Assembly (NCBI GenBank): GCA_037157565.1
Contig: JAZHRO010000036.1
Span: 22,122,501 to 22,186,500 of the forward strand
Direction: 5' to 3'
DNA: 64,000 nt
Source: Thalassia testudinum
Taxonomy: Eukaryota > Streptophyta > Magnoliopsida > Alismatales > Hydrocharitaceae
Shown here: piece after piece, positions 1 to 11,447 of the stretch
Layout of the letters: each line of letters starts with the position of its first letter
Position numbering within the stretch: position 1 is the first letter of the stretch
The notes under the pieces: model-generated
The model's database searches: none
What the model saw: the letters and a program-made list of their open reading frames with translations, nothing else
What the model was told of the DNA's origin: nothing
Position numbers and translations under genes: made by a program

Positions 1-2119
1 CTTTAAATGAGAGCTAAACATTTTAAGTTGAATATGGTTATTTGAGTGTACTTTGCTTCTTCACTGACTATAGTGAAAGAAGGAGAGTCGCTTAGGTTTT
101 TCTAAGGCTAATGATCTTGAATTTGTTTTTCAGAGAGTTTCATATCTCCTTTGGATAATTTGCTATACATAGGAATGAGTTTTTATTAGTTTAAACTTAG
201 ATCTGGGATGCATTTCCAATTTCCTAGGTTTGAGAGAAAATTTTGATTTTTAAGCATTCTTCAAAAGTTTTTATGTGCAGATTTAATTCTGAAGATGAGT
301 TTAAAGCAAAATCAAGTTTCAGATTGATATGTGGAAGCTTAAACACAGATTTGGGATTCCCTTGTTAGTACACCAACTATTGCAGTAGCAGCTACATCAT
401 TTGAATGAGTCTGAATGAGTTTTCAACCATGGATTTCACACGATTTCTGAATAGAAAATATGTGTATGGAGTGGTATGGGAAAGAATACTATAGATTCAT
501 CCTTTAGAGCTATTAGTAAACTCTAGAATGACTTGAACAAAGCCTCGGAGTAGTTTGATGCCTATTTTGACAGTAGCAGTTGTACAATCTGAATGAATTT
601 TTAATGACAAATTTGGAGTAGATTTTAATGTGAATAGAGATAAGGTGAATTTCTGAAGGAGTTTAATGTTAGAATAATCATTCATGTACATTTGAAGAGT
701 TTAGTTGGTTTATAAACGAAGTGTAAATCATGCTAGCATGATGTTTATATTTTGTTGTCAGCAACTATAACTGTCAAAAATGTGTCGCTATGTTTAATTC
801 AATGATAATTCAAGTTCTTATGTTAGATTCTGATTTCAATAGATGTCTGGAAGTTCATAATGCTTTTATCTATCTTTCCAGCACATTTCAGAGTTTTAAA
901 ATGAGTTTGCTTGGCTTTGAGTTCATGGGTATACATTCATTAAGATAAATTTTAGCCAAAGTTTAAATAAATAAATAAATAATAAATGTAAACAAATAAA
1001 ATAAATGTGTCTTGAGTTAGCTTAGGTTTAGTTTTAGGTGTGTGTGAGTTTAGGTTAGGTTTCGAGTCCTATAGTTAGGAGAACATACCGGTAGAAGCTT
1101 AGGTCTTCTCTAGTTGAGAAATAAAGAAAAACACACAAAAATACCAAAAAGAGTCATCTTCTTCTCTTCTCACATTTCTTTCCTTTTCCTAAGTTAAGTG
1201 TAAATAATAACTTATATGTATATATATAAAGTACATAAATAACTTATATAATTATTATATTTACTTAAGTAAGTATTTATATTGAGTTATACAGTATGTA
1301 TTATAATTATCTATTTATTTATTTATATTATTTGTATGTAATGCATAAGTAATTGTAAATAGATATGTATATATTTATAGACATAATTATAATTGTAGAT
1401 CAAACTTAAAGTAACTATTACGTACATTAATGTATCCTTATATTTATTTATTTATCTATATATTGTACATAATTATATTTATAAGTTAATTAGATATATT
1501 AGAAAATTAACAAAATTTAAATTAGTAATTTAATAAAATATTGAAATAAATTATGTTGTATGCTTGTATATTAGAGTTTAAAGTATTTTCAGTATATTTA
1601 TAGTTTATTTAAACGGTAGAACAATACTTATAATGTATATATATGTATATAAATGTTGATAATTAGAAATAAATCAATAAAAATAAATTGAAAATATGTA
1701 ATAATAAGTTAATAATGTATATTCACTAATCTATGAATCAATTATATCATTAATTTAATAATTTATACTTTAATTAAGTAATTAAGCTTAAAATTAATGT
1801 GTATTTATCCCTAACTTTAGCTAATTTTTAAATATAATTATATATTTAATTATTGTAAATAAACTATATCAATAAGTAGCCCTATATATAGGCTACATAA
1901 CTATATAATTTAATTTCAAAATAATTAATAAATTAATACCTTAACTAGCCATTGAATTTGAACAGATGTCATGGCCTGGCATGCCAATTTGGCACTCAAA
2001 GATAGTGACACATCGTAGCCTACAAAGCAACCAACATCGTATAAAATGAATTGCGTGAGTAGGCTCTCCGTCCCAAGATTAAGGGTCAGATCCCATAGCA
2101 TTAATAAATCTACGACTAT

Positions 2120-2158
<39 letters not shown>

Positions 2159-2171
2159 GCTGGGAGCCCAT
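1..2171. other. AT-rich intergenic spacer
   Basis: No gene, RNA gene or recognisable transposon protein is visible. The stretch is AT-rich, most strongly from about 1190 to 1940, where TATATA and TTTATT runs dominate. A short AAAT-type repeat lies near 969-985. Open frames here are short and have no family features. The spacer ends at the left TSD of element C1 (CCCAT, 2167-2171). Confidence 0.7.
2123..2154. repeat. (GA)n microsatellite
   Basis: An almost pure GA dinucleotide run of about 16 units, just left of element C1. Similar GA tracts occur inside the family A LTRs near 2909-2940, 10177-10210 and 57010-57048, but this one is outside them. Confidence 0.9.
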
Positions 2172-2645
2172 TGATTGCACGACAATCATTAGACATAATC
2201 TACCTGAATTAAGTTAGATTTTAGTATAACTTAGGAACAATGCATGCATAACCATCATAATTTGCATCATAGATGATTGGTTAGCTTTATAAATAATAAT
2301 GTTATTTTATGCTCTAAAAGAGAATATTAATTGCAGATGATCCAATGTCGTAGATGATAGATCAGATGGTACAGATTTGATCAGGACAACAAGGGTAATC
2401 CAATGCTTCCGGAGTCGTCCTGATCAGGCTTCTATAGCATCACATACCGCCTGTAGAAGATCAAAGGCCAAGGAGCAAGATAGCACAAATCCAAGCCTCA
2501 AATGTCAAATCTGACCACATGGATAGATCCGAATCAACGATCGTAGTCCAACGATGTAAAGATCAACTCGATCAGAGCTCTGTAGCACCAAACACAAAAG
2601 CGGGAAGATGAATGGTCAGGATGGTGCCACGTGGCACCACCCCAA

Positions 2646-5560
2646 TGATGGGGGTGCGCTTTGCGAATTAAAATTGGGGTTTGGAGGACCTGTCGTCATA
2701 ACTCACAAAACGCATCTATCAAATAAAATTTATAATCGAAACTCGAAAAGTGAGTCTCTGGTCGAACACGGGAGGCGAACGTTTGGTTTTGGAAATCCTC
2801 ATTTCTCATTTATTTGTTTTTGGTCATTTTCATCTTTTCTAATTTTTTCTGCATTTTTATCAAGCAAGAGATTAGGTCGATGAAAGCTTTATCAACTTGC
2901 AAAAATATAAGAGAGAGAGGGAGAAAGAGAGAGAGAGAGAAACAATCATCTATTCATTAACAACTATTTATTACAACTGTGAAAGCAGGAAAACTACATT
3001 ATGAAATCAAAAAAAAGATAGAAAGAGGTGAGAGAAATCCCCCTAGATGGTCGCTTGGAGGATGACTAGGTCTGACATCGCCTGGAGGAAGGTGGTGAGG
3101 AGTGGCATGAATGGGGATGGAGCCGGAGGATGGAGAATGGGGCAGGATGGCGTCGTGGCGAGGATCTTCTTCTTGAAGGGTGGAGAGAGGACGGCCATGG
3201 GATGTTCCACGAATGGGGATGAGGAGAGGGAAAACTATTTGATTTTCTACTCTAGAGGAGCATCCTGGGCTTGGGACAAGCTCTCTCTAGAGCTTTGGAG
3301 GTGGTGAGAGGAAGAAAGGAAGAGATGGTTTGGAATGGTGGTGGGTAGGTCCTTTTCTATTGGAGGAGGAACAACAAATTTGCATCTGGGTCATTACTGT
3401 GTCCATAAACGTTGCTACAGATCCCTGTAGCTGTTGTTGAAGATTTGCCCTTCAATTCCTCTGACTGGTGTGCGCAAACCATTAGTGACAACTGCAAGCG
3501 TCACTAAAGGCTCGCTTCTCTGAAGATCCAAGCCTATCCTCCATTGGCGCGCTTCACGCGCCCGTACTCCCCACACCGTGTCGCATGCGCGCGCTGGCAT
3601 GCATTGCGCTGCTACGACGTGTGGCTGCGACTGTGCATGGTACGCTACTACTGGCCGACGTTGGGCGGCCTGGATGGTGCCACATGGCGCCATCTGGGCC
3701 ATCCATTCTTCTTTCTTTTGTAGAGAGTGCCACAGTGCTCAGATCGAGATGATACCTACGCTGCTGGACTGCGATCGTCACTCCGGATCCATCCATACTA
3801 TCGGATTTTCCATCTAAACCTGTATGGATGTCGCATTGCCCCTTGGCCATTGATCTTCCTTGAACTTCGTACAATGCTACGGTTCTCCGATCTAGATGAT
3901 TTCAGATGCGTTAGACTCTGATCATCGTCCTAATCAGATCCGTATGGTCCAATCTTCCATCTAAGGCCCTAAATAAGTCTTCTTCTCTCCTGACCATAAG
4001 AAGGACCTAATTAACATAAAATATATGTGACGTGGTCTCGTGCGTGTGTGTTAAGAGGTGTCGTTATAGTTGCACTTGATACGTCGATTTTAAAAGAAGT
4101 AAACGGAGGTGAGTCCGAGTGTCGGTCTCAGGGAGGCATGGAAATCGGATTTTGTTTACCACTTGTTGTCACGAAAAAGGCTGAGTTTTGCTTGCGAAAG
4201 AGACGATTTTGAAAAGAGAGAGATAGAGAGAATTTAGGGTTAGAAAGCTCTTGGTTTTGATCATGCACTTTAAGCAGAGATTAAAATGGCGACTAAATGG
4301 AAAATAATTTCATTAAACATGCATTCATAGTTCATGGTTTACAACATTAAATACATGCTTCAACAAAAGTAGATGAAAGCTTAAAAGAGAGAGAGAGAGA
4401 GAGGTAGAGAGAGAGTGGAGAGCGACGAGGCAGCCACGGCGGTGGAGGAGGCTCCGTCGGCGGCTCGTCGTCTCCGGCGATTACAAGAGTGCCTAAAACT
4501 AGCTAGGAGAGGAGTGGAGTAGTTGCAAGTGGGAGAGGATGCATTGAATGGTGGTAGAAGGGGGTTTAAATAGAGTTAAGGGCTTCCTAAAAGAAGAATG
4601 TGCTTTAGCGACATCCAGAACGTCGCTAAAACCGCTTCCAGATACGTCGGTGAAGCTCTCCTGCCGTCGGTCAGCTGCCCGCCCCGCTCTCTCTCCATGA
4701 GCGATCCGTGGACGTTGAACGAGAGCCGTCCGATCGAAGATCGGACGGCTGAGATCCTCCTGCGCCCGCGCTTAGATCGCGCCTCCGGCGCGCGTGTGCG
4801 CGCGCGTTTCCACCCGGCGTGCGCGTGCGCATGGGCGCTCGGGAGCTGTCATCGCGCCACGTGGCGCGATCCTGGCCACCCGTTGTTGATCGGGCAGTCC
4901 AATTTTGCCGCGCCCTTCGCTCTCGCTTGATTTCCGCTCCGCGCGATTCGAACATGCATCGCTGCGATGTGGGCATGCGCGCTAGCCGTTGCGCCACGCC
5001 CACACTTTGTCGCGGCGAGCGCGGGCGAGCGCGCGGATCTCGACCGTTCGATCGAAGATCAACGGCCGAGATTCCTCCTTGGCTGGCTTGAGGGCTTGCG
5101 AGCGGTGGGGGCGGGGCGACGTGGTGCTTTCTGGGCCGTTGATCTCCAGATCAACGGTCAGAATTTCTTGGACCCATTGTGGGAGCTCCGGATGTCGGAT
5201 TTGGCTGATCTTGAGTCCGTTGGACTCCGTTCGTCGTTCTGAATCCATCCGTGCAGTCCGATTGCTCATCTGAGGCCTACTTTGATACATGCTTTACAGA
5301 AATGGCCATTAATGCAGTTTATAAGCAATCTTGGTACTTGATGCATGCAATGCTCCTATTCTACTTTATGTTGTGCCTTTTATTCTAAAGATGGGCCATA
5401 TTCAACCTAATTACTACCCCCTTGCGTGGTGTTATCAATATGCAACTACTCTAAATGCAGAATGATGCATGCTATGCAATATTTATAAGATGAAATGCAA
5501 ATCTAAGCCTAGGAACATACATGAATAAGCATTTTAACCTAAATAGATATGTCTATATCA
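2646..5560 (-). repeat. A1 3' LTR (holds S1)
   Basis: Matches 9911-11447 plus 17032-17056 apart from the 1.4-kb S1 insertion. On the minus strand it shows a conserved hairpin (3250-3292) and an AATAAA polyadenylation signal (2967-2972). It starts with the inverted repeat GATAT-AGAC-ATATC at its right end. Confidence 0.85.
4028..5437. mobile_element. S1, solo LTR (1410 bp)
   Basis: Starts TGACGTGG and ends TTATCA, giving the TG..CA ends of an LTR. It is flanked by a perfect 5-bp TSD ATATG (4023-4027 and 5438-5442). The uninterrupted site is seen in the right LTR of A1 near 11350. No second LTR or internal region is present. The central part (about 4600-5250) is very GC- and CpG-rich, unlike its surroundings. 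It contains a perfect 12-bp stem (4724-4750), a perfect 10-bp stem (5136-5157) and an alternating purine-pyrimidine run. The overlapping open frames at 4598-5290 arise from this GC-rich composition and look non-coding. Orientation and superfamily are not decided. Confidence 0.8.
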
Positions 5561-5604
5561 TACCCCCATGCCTATCTTTTTGCTAGTCCCTAACAAAATT
5601 AAAC
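5561..5604 (-). promoter_or_regulatory. A1 terminal polypurine tract with upstream stem-loop
   Basis: On the minus strand the order is a stem-loop around GTTAG-GGA-CTAGC, about five bases, then AGGCATGGGGGTA ending exactly at the LTR start (5560). This is the expected plus-strand priming site of an LTR element. The same arrangement is present in A2, A3, B1, C1 and D1. Confidence 0.8.
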
Positions 5605-7323
5605 TACATGCTATGTATAAAAACAAAATTAGGATTAGATCGTTTAAGCCTAAGTCATTTATTAACAATAGAAAATTTCAACTAAGGTCCTAAATGACGA
5701 AAACTCAACGGTACCTAGGTGCCTGCTAGAATGCAGACCACCTAAGTCCTCGCCTTATTTGAAAAGGAAATATACATTTTTTTTTATTTTTCTTCTTTTC
5801 TAATTTTTTTATACTTTTGGAGTTTGAGAGTTCCGGGATAACTTTTTATGGCTACCTGACCCGCCCAAGACTCGAAAAGTACTCTAAGTGCTAAGCATCT
5901 TGTGAAAATAGTGAAAGACTCACTAGGTGCCATTGAAATGGACTTCGGGTTTCCACAACCCTAGGTGACCTTGTCTAGAGGTTTATCTTTTCAAACAGTA
6001 GCTTTCTCCCTACTTCTTTCATTTATGGGGTCAACACAAGGGCGAACCCAGTGTATATCTCCCCGGTTTATTCTACTTCACCACTTCTTCCCTAAGTGTT
6101 TTGGGAATTATTATGCATTTTTTGTGAGTTGGGTTCTGGACAACCGGCCAATGAGCTGTTACCCATGGCAACTTGCTAGCCATAGTCGTGCGGTGAAGTG
6201 TGGTTTTATTTATTTTTCATTTTTTTCTCCTTTTTCTATTTTTTTCTTTTTCTTTTTCTTTTTATTTGTTTTTTTTTTCTTTAAGTGGGCGGCTTCACTG
6301 ATCTAAGATTTACCTGAAGACAACACAATGAAAATGGTCTTGTGACTGGGCTCTGGATAACCGGCCGATGAGATGTTACCACCAACAATTTGCTAGCCAT
6401 ACCACCCTAGATAGTTCATTAGCTACCCAATTTCTGAAGAAACCATCTAAAAGTGAGTCAATGCAAAAGTATGTAGATGCTTAGGCTTAAAGTCCCACCA
6501 AATCAGAGGGCGGGTTGATAAGTCGCATACTTATCATCCCAATTTATTTACCAACTTAAAATGAATTTGGCGAGGACTCGAGACTAAGTCCACATTCGAG
6601 TGGACACCCAGGTTAATTAAGCTCAAAGACCTGAAGAGTCTAAGTGTGTCGGTCCTCTTGTATCATTTCCTAAAGTTAATAACTTCGAAATGCCTAAGTT
6701 CCTTTTTCCTAGTTTCTTTCTTTCTTTCTTTCTTTTTAATCTTTTTGAATTTTCACTTTTTTTTTTTGTAAGAAACTAAAAGAAATTCTACGGAGTTAAC
6801 AAAATGATCTTAGGAATTGATTATCCACCCCCTCATGCCTAAATGATGCAATGTCCTCATTGTAAAAACAAAGACATGAAAAAGGTGGAGTAAACATAAT
6901 ATCACTTGAACATCGTGACAACCCGGTTAGCTCTGCAGAGAGAAGAGAGTATACACATGCGCTAAGTTTAATGCCTTCAGCTATGCATAATATACATATA
7001 AAGAAGAAATTAAGAATTCACAAGTGCGGGTCAGAATCAAAATAAAAATATTGATCCTTAAACCTACTAGCAGAAGATGTCCACAGATGTGGACTAGATT
7101 ATGGTGCAGACCCATGCCCTAGGGTCGAGTGGTTCTGGATGAAAATCACCTAGAACCGAAGGTTATTGTGTTTGCGGGGCTGGGCCTGTGGTTTAGTGGT
7201 GTGCAACCCAAGACCAAAGTGTCAGACAATGGGTAAAGATGGTTTATAGGTGCGGTTGCCACTTAACATTTAGATCAGAAAATAATTAGTTATTTTGAGC
7301 TTGGGTTGCACATGAAAGATATC
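5605..7323 (-). other. A1 3' non-coding region with internal polypurine module
   Basis: No coding frame. It holds the internal module, inverted CAATG-AGGA-CATTG at 6849-6862 followed on the minus strand by AGGCATGAGGGGGTGG. It also holds two copies of a roughly 50-bp motif (6136-6180 and 6353-6400), 217 bp apart. Between them lies a T-rich tract on the plus strand (about 6205-6290), which is purine-rich on the element's sense strand. All three features recur at the same relative places in A2 and A3. Confidence 0.7.
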
Positions 7324-7797
7324 TTAAGGGTCCTGGTAGAAAGTAGGTGGATTCAGGTCAATAGGTACCCTTAGATCCAAAATCAAAGTTCCCTTAGAAT
7401 TATCCTCCCAAATTTTTATTTCAACAATTCTATCTTCCAACATCAAGGGCTCAGGCTCCACGACCTCTAGCATATCATTCACCCCATATGATTCTCCCAA
7501 GTCCGGAAATTGTGGCTGAATCAAGATTGACTTGGGCACAATGATCTCAGAAGTTAGCTCTTCGGGGTGCAGATGAGGAATGGGGTCACTGATTGAATCA
7601 TCAAGTAAATGAGGATTCAAATCCTCCATGTTAGCCCCAATCGAATCAAAATCTTCAATGACTAGGCTATCAAATGGTTCGTCTTGCTCCTTGAGCTCAT
7701 TTGTCTCACTAAAATCATCTTCCTTAAGCTCAAGTGAGACTTCAGAATCAAAGAATCCATGATCCTCATTTATATATGTCTCAAAATCATTTGTCAT
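7324..7797 (-). pseudogene. Family A acidic protein, C-terminal part
   Basis: A 157-residue open frame rich in Asp and Glu, with motifs DDFSETNE, LDDSISDPIPH, SEIIVPKSILI and LDLRVPIDL, ending PTFYQDP. The homologous region of A2 (49863-50570) shares these blocks, so the protein was under constraint at some time. It is in the same frame as the upstream frame at 7894-8721, separated by a TAG that A2 also has and by a TAA private to A1. No family with a known function is recognised. The position, after a helical domain and before the non-coding 3' region, suggests the C-terminal half of one element-encoded protein. Confidence 0.6.
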
Positions 7798-7893
7798 TTC
7801 ATGGTCTATGGAGGCATATTTTTCGTCATTCCTTGGCTCTAGGATCTCAAGTGAGAAACTTGATTCATCCTCAAAGGGTTACTCTAGCCCAAC

Positions 7894-8721
7894 CTAGCCA
7901 TCTCCAATCTCAGAATATGTATTCCCCCCGACAGGCACTTGAGTGGGTTTAGACATTGGCTCTCTTGAAGGGGCTTCATCTTGAGAATCATCCCAAGATT
8001 TGGTTAGGGCAACCATAAATTTCATCCTCAACCTCAACAATTTCCCAAGAAGAAACTCACCCAGGTTCCTATCCTTAACACTTTGGAGCAAATCCAATAA
8101 AGAACTATTATGTTCATCAATCATTTTGATAATAGGCTCCAGTGCTTCAGTGCATGGTGTTGGCTGAGCTTCTAAAGATTGTATAGTGTTCCTCAAATTA
8201 GCCAACACCATATCATGGATCAGGTTCACCTGAACCGACTTGTTCGATTTAGGTTTGGGTGGGTTTGGGTTAAATCTAGGGGAGTCAAGATGTTGAGGTT
8301 CTCGGGTCCCTCCCTGAAAGTAGGTCATTCTAGGTTGTTCAAAGGATGGTGGAAACCTATATTCAATGGAATACTGGGGAGGGTAGGTGTTATAATCATT
8401 ATATCCTTCCTGATTGTAGATTGGGTTGGTTTGGTCATCAAAGGATGGAGATCCATAATCATTATAGGTTTGGAAAGAATAGCAATCATAATCTTGTTGT
8501 CCAGTGTTAGGCCCTGGACATTGAGGTCCGGATTTGTATCCCCAATCAATGTTATCATAGCTAGTGGATGGGTAATTACAAGTCAAGTCAGGATAGTAAT
8601 CATCTTGGGGATAAGTGGTGGTAGGAAGATAGGATTGGAAATGTGTGTAAGATGTGGAAGGGTACATGGTGAAGTAAGGAGGGAAATCAGAAGAGAAAGG
8701 AGACCTGCAATACAAAAACAC
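7894..8721 (-). CDS. Family A element protein, N-terminal and helical part
   Basis: A 275-residue frame on the element's sense strand and the longest in the A family here. Residues about 18-150 are very rich in Tyr, Pro, Ser, Asp and Asn (for example MYPSTSYTHFQSY and PSFDDQTNPIYNQEGYNDY). Residues about 165-245 form a predicted helical segment (LANLRNTIQSLEAQPTPC, then LLDLLQSVKDRNLGEFLLGK). A2 (40620-40920 and 49324-49817) and A3 (60748-61177) carry the same protein with more stops. There is no zinc knuckle or catalytic motif. It occupies the place of gag in a standard element, so a structural role is possible, but that is inference. It stops at the TAG (7894-7896) shared with A2. Confidence 0.55.
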   Translation of the reverse strand: MFLYCRSPFSSDFPPYFTMYPSTSYTHFQSYLPTTTYPQDDYYPDLTCNYPSTSYDNIDWGYKSGPQCPGPNTGQQDYDCYSFQTYNDYGSPSFDDQTNPIYNQEGYNDYNTYPPQYSIEYRFPPSFEQPRMTYFQGGTREPQHLDSPRFNPNPPKPKSNKSVQVNLIHDMVLANLRNTIQSLEAQPTPCTEALEPIIKMIDEHNSSLLDLLQSVKDRNLGEFLLGKLLRLRMKFMVALTKSWDDSQDEAPSREPMSKPTQVPVGGNTYSEIGDG

Positions 8722-8838
8722 AAGCCTATCCTTAGGTTGGGTAGCCTAATGGTCTATAGACTCTCAGAATTTGTCCTAAGATTATGGACGATTTACTCTA
8801 CTTATGTCCAAGCAATCCAACCAATTAGGAGGGACTAG

Positions 8839-9890
8839 GGAGAAGGTTCTTCCTTTGGCTTGCACCTCCAGTTCCTAGTGTACCCCCTAGCCGCGATCGT
8901 TTGATGCTACTCCCCTAGCTAGACATCAGATTGACTAGTACAAGCAGGTTAATCATGAACAATCTCAATTTGGATCCTGACGAACGAACCAGTTCTTAGG
9001 GCCAACGTCTAATCAATTTTAGTTAGGCTTGGAACAATGGTGCTTCAGGAATGTGATGGGTCCTTTAGATGGGTTGTGCCCTTAATGATCAGTTAAAATG
9101 TGTGTGCGTGCACAACCAAGGTTTTCAAATAAGGTTATTTGATGATGTGTCTTTTAGGGTTCAACCTTATTTAGTAGCTTTTATGGTTTAATCTTTAGGT
9201 ATATTCAATCAAGGTTCAGTAGAACACTCCAAGTTTTGAAAGCACTGGTGTAGATATATTCCTTTAAAATCAGAAATAAAATGTGGAGTGCCTGGTTCAG
9301 TCCTAAAATTCAACCCTAAGTGACAAGCTACTTGATGAATCGCTTTTATCTTAAGTGGTGCAGCCCAAACAGTTTAATCAATTAGCCTATTACACCACTT
9401 AGTTAAGGCACATAGAAATGTTTAACCTATTCAGATTTCTACTCACTTATTTGTGTGCTGAATTAAGTGTACCAGGCCCACAGGTCAGATCCTGGTTAAG
9501 TGGTAGAATCGATGTGATTATGCGTCTTAGGGTGAGAAGTTGTGGGTGTAAAGTGTGTAGCTTTCAGAAAATCCCACAAGAGAAGATTTTTTTTTTTGTT
9601 ATATATGCAAGGGTAAGATAAGTGGGGGTGGCAAACAAACAACTAAATCCATCCTAGGGTTTATAAAAAGCACCTAAGTTGATTTGGTTTGAGTTTTAGT
9701 GTGGTGAAATGAACTAATTGGCTGCGATGGTGGGGATAAACTTACAAAACCTTCATCCGCACTTTTCTCTGATCTAATCGCTTTGGCCTACCTCGGTAGA
9801 GTACCTGCAATCACAGTAAGATTAGAGAAAAAGTGAGATAAAAGTTTGGTAAGGTAAAAAAAATGCGAGAAAAACCAAAGAGCGTTGCCT
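8839..9890 (-). other. A1 5' leader between primer site and coding region
   Basis: Untranslated leader with no supported gene. It is clearly homologous to 39413-40600 of A2 and 61200-62165 of A3, both in content and order. Confidence 0.6.
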
Positions 9891-9907
9891 CCCTGGCAAT
9901 AGTGCCA
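9891..9907 (-). promoter_or_regulatory. A1 primer-binding site (Asp-tRNA type, degenerate)
   Basis: On the minus strand TGGCACTATTGCCAGGG begins three bases after the LTR end (9911). It resembles TGGCGCCGTTGCCGGGG, the complement of the 3' end of plant tRNA-Asp as I know it. It overlaps an inverted repeat with the following bases (TTGCC-AGGGA-GGCAA). A3 keeps a closer match at 62166-62182. Confidence 0.75.
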
Positions 9908-11447
9908 AAATGATGGGGGCGCACTTTACGAATTAAAATCAGGGTTTGGAGGACCTGCCGTCGTAGCTCGTAAAATGTGTCAATTAAATAAAATTTATAA
10001 TCGAAACTTGAAAAGTGAGTCTCGGGTCAAACACGGGGAGGCGAACGTTTGGTTTTGAAAATCCATGTTTCTCTTTTATTTGTTTTTGGTCATTTTTATC
10101 TTTTCTAGGTTTTTTTGTATTTTTTATCAAGCAAGAGATTAGGTCGGTGAAAACTTTATCTACTTGCAAAAACATAAGAGAGAGAGGGAGAAAGAGTGGG
10201 AGAGAGAGAAACAATCATCTATTCATGAACAACTATTAGTTACAACACGAAAGTAGGAAAACTATACTATGAAATCGAAAAAAGATAGAAAGAGGTGAGG
10301 GAAATCCCCCTCGACGGTCACTTGGAGGACGACTAGGTCTGACATTGCCTGGAGGAAGGTGGTGATGAGTGGGATGAATGGGGACAGAGCCAGAGGACAG
10401 AGGATGGGGTAGGACGGCGTCGTGGCGAGGATCTTCTTCCCGAAGGGCGGTGAGAGGATGGCCACGGGATGCTCCATGAATGGGGATGAGCAGAGGGAAA
10501 ACTATTTGATTTTCTACTCTAGAGGAGCATCCCGGGCTTGGGACAAGCTCTCTCTAAAGCCTTAGAGGCGGTGAGAGGAAGAAGGGAAGAGATGGTTTGG
10601 AATGGTGGTGGGTAGGTCCTTTTATAGTGGAGGAGGAAGAACAAATTCGCATGTGGGTCATTACTAACATCCGTAAACGTCGCAATAGATCCCTGCAGTT
10701 GTCGCCGAAGATCCGCCCTTCAATTCCTCTTGTTGGTGCATGCAAACCATTAGTGACAGTTGCAAGCATCACTAAAGGGCCACGTCACTGAAGATCCGTG
10801 CCTATCCTCCGCTGGCACCCACTTCGCTGGCATGTGCATCGTGTGATGCACGCTTCACGCGCCCATGCTCCCTGCAGCGTGTCGCGCCCGCATGCCCTGG
10901 CATGCACTGCGCTGGGCTACGGCTGTGCACGGTGCGCTGCTGCTGCGTGCGGTTGTGGCTGTGCGCGGTGCGCTGCTGTTGCGTGCATCTACAGCTGTGC
11001 ACAGTGCATTTCTGTTGGCCAGCATTGGGTGGCTTGGATGGCGCCACGTGGCACCATCTGGGTCGTCCATTCTTCTTTCTTTTGTAGAGGGTGCCACGGT
11101 GCTCAGATTGAGATGATTCCTATGCTGCTGGACTGCATCCAAAACCTGTATGGATGTCGCATTACCCCCTGGCCGTTGATCTTCCTCAAACTTCATACAA
11201 TGCTACGATTCTCCGATCTAGATGATTTCAGATGCGTTAGACTCTAATCGTCATCCTAATTAGATCTGTACGGTTCGATCATCCATCTATGACTCTGAAA
11301 TAAGTCTTCTTCTCTGCTGACCATAAAAAGGACCAAAATAACCTAAAATATATACAACTGCTCTAAATGCAGAATGATGCATCCTATGCAATATTTATAA
11401 CATGAAATGCAAATCTAAGCCTAGGAACATGCATGAATAGGCATTTT

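Noticed and set aside
4598..5290. Many overlapping open frames on both strands
   Set aside because: They lie in the GC-rich core of solo LTR S1, overlap in nearly all frames and show no family features.
8179..8838. 219-residue plus-strand frame
   Set aside because: It is the antisense shadow of the family A protein at 7894-8721, whose homologues in A2 and A3 fix the coding strand.
9891..9907. tRNA-like sequence considered as a tRNA-Asp gene
   Set aside because: Only the complement of the tRNA 3' end is present, next to an LTR. There is no cloverleaf.
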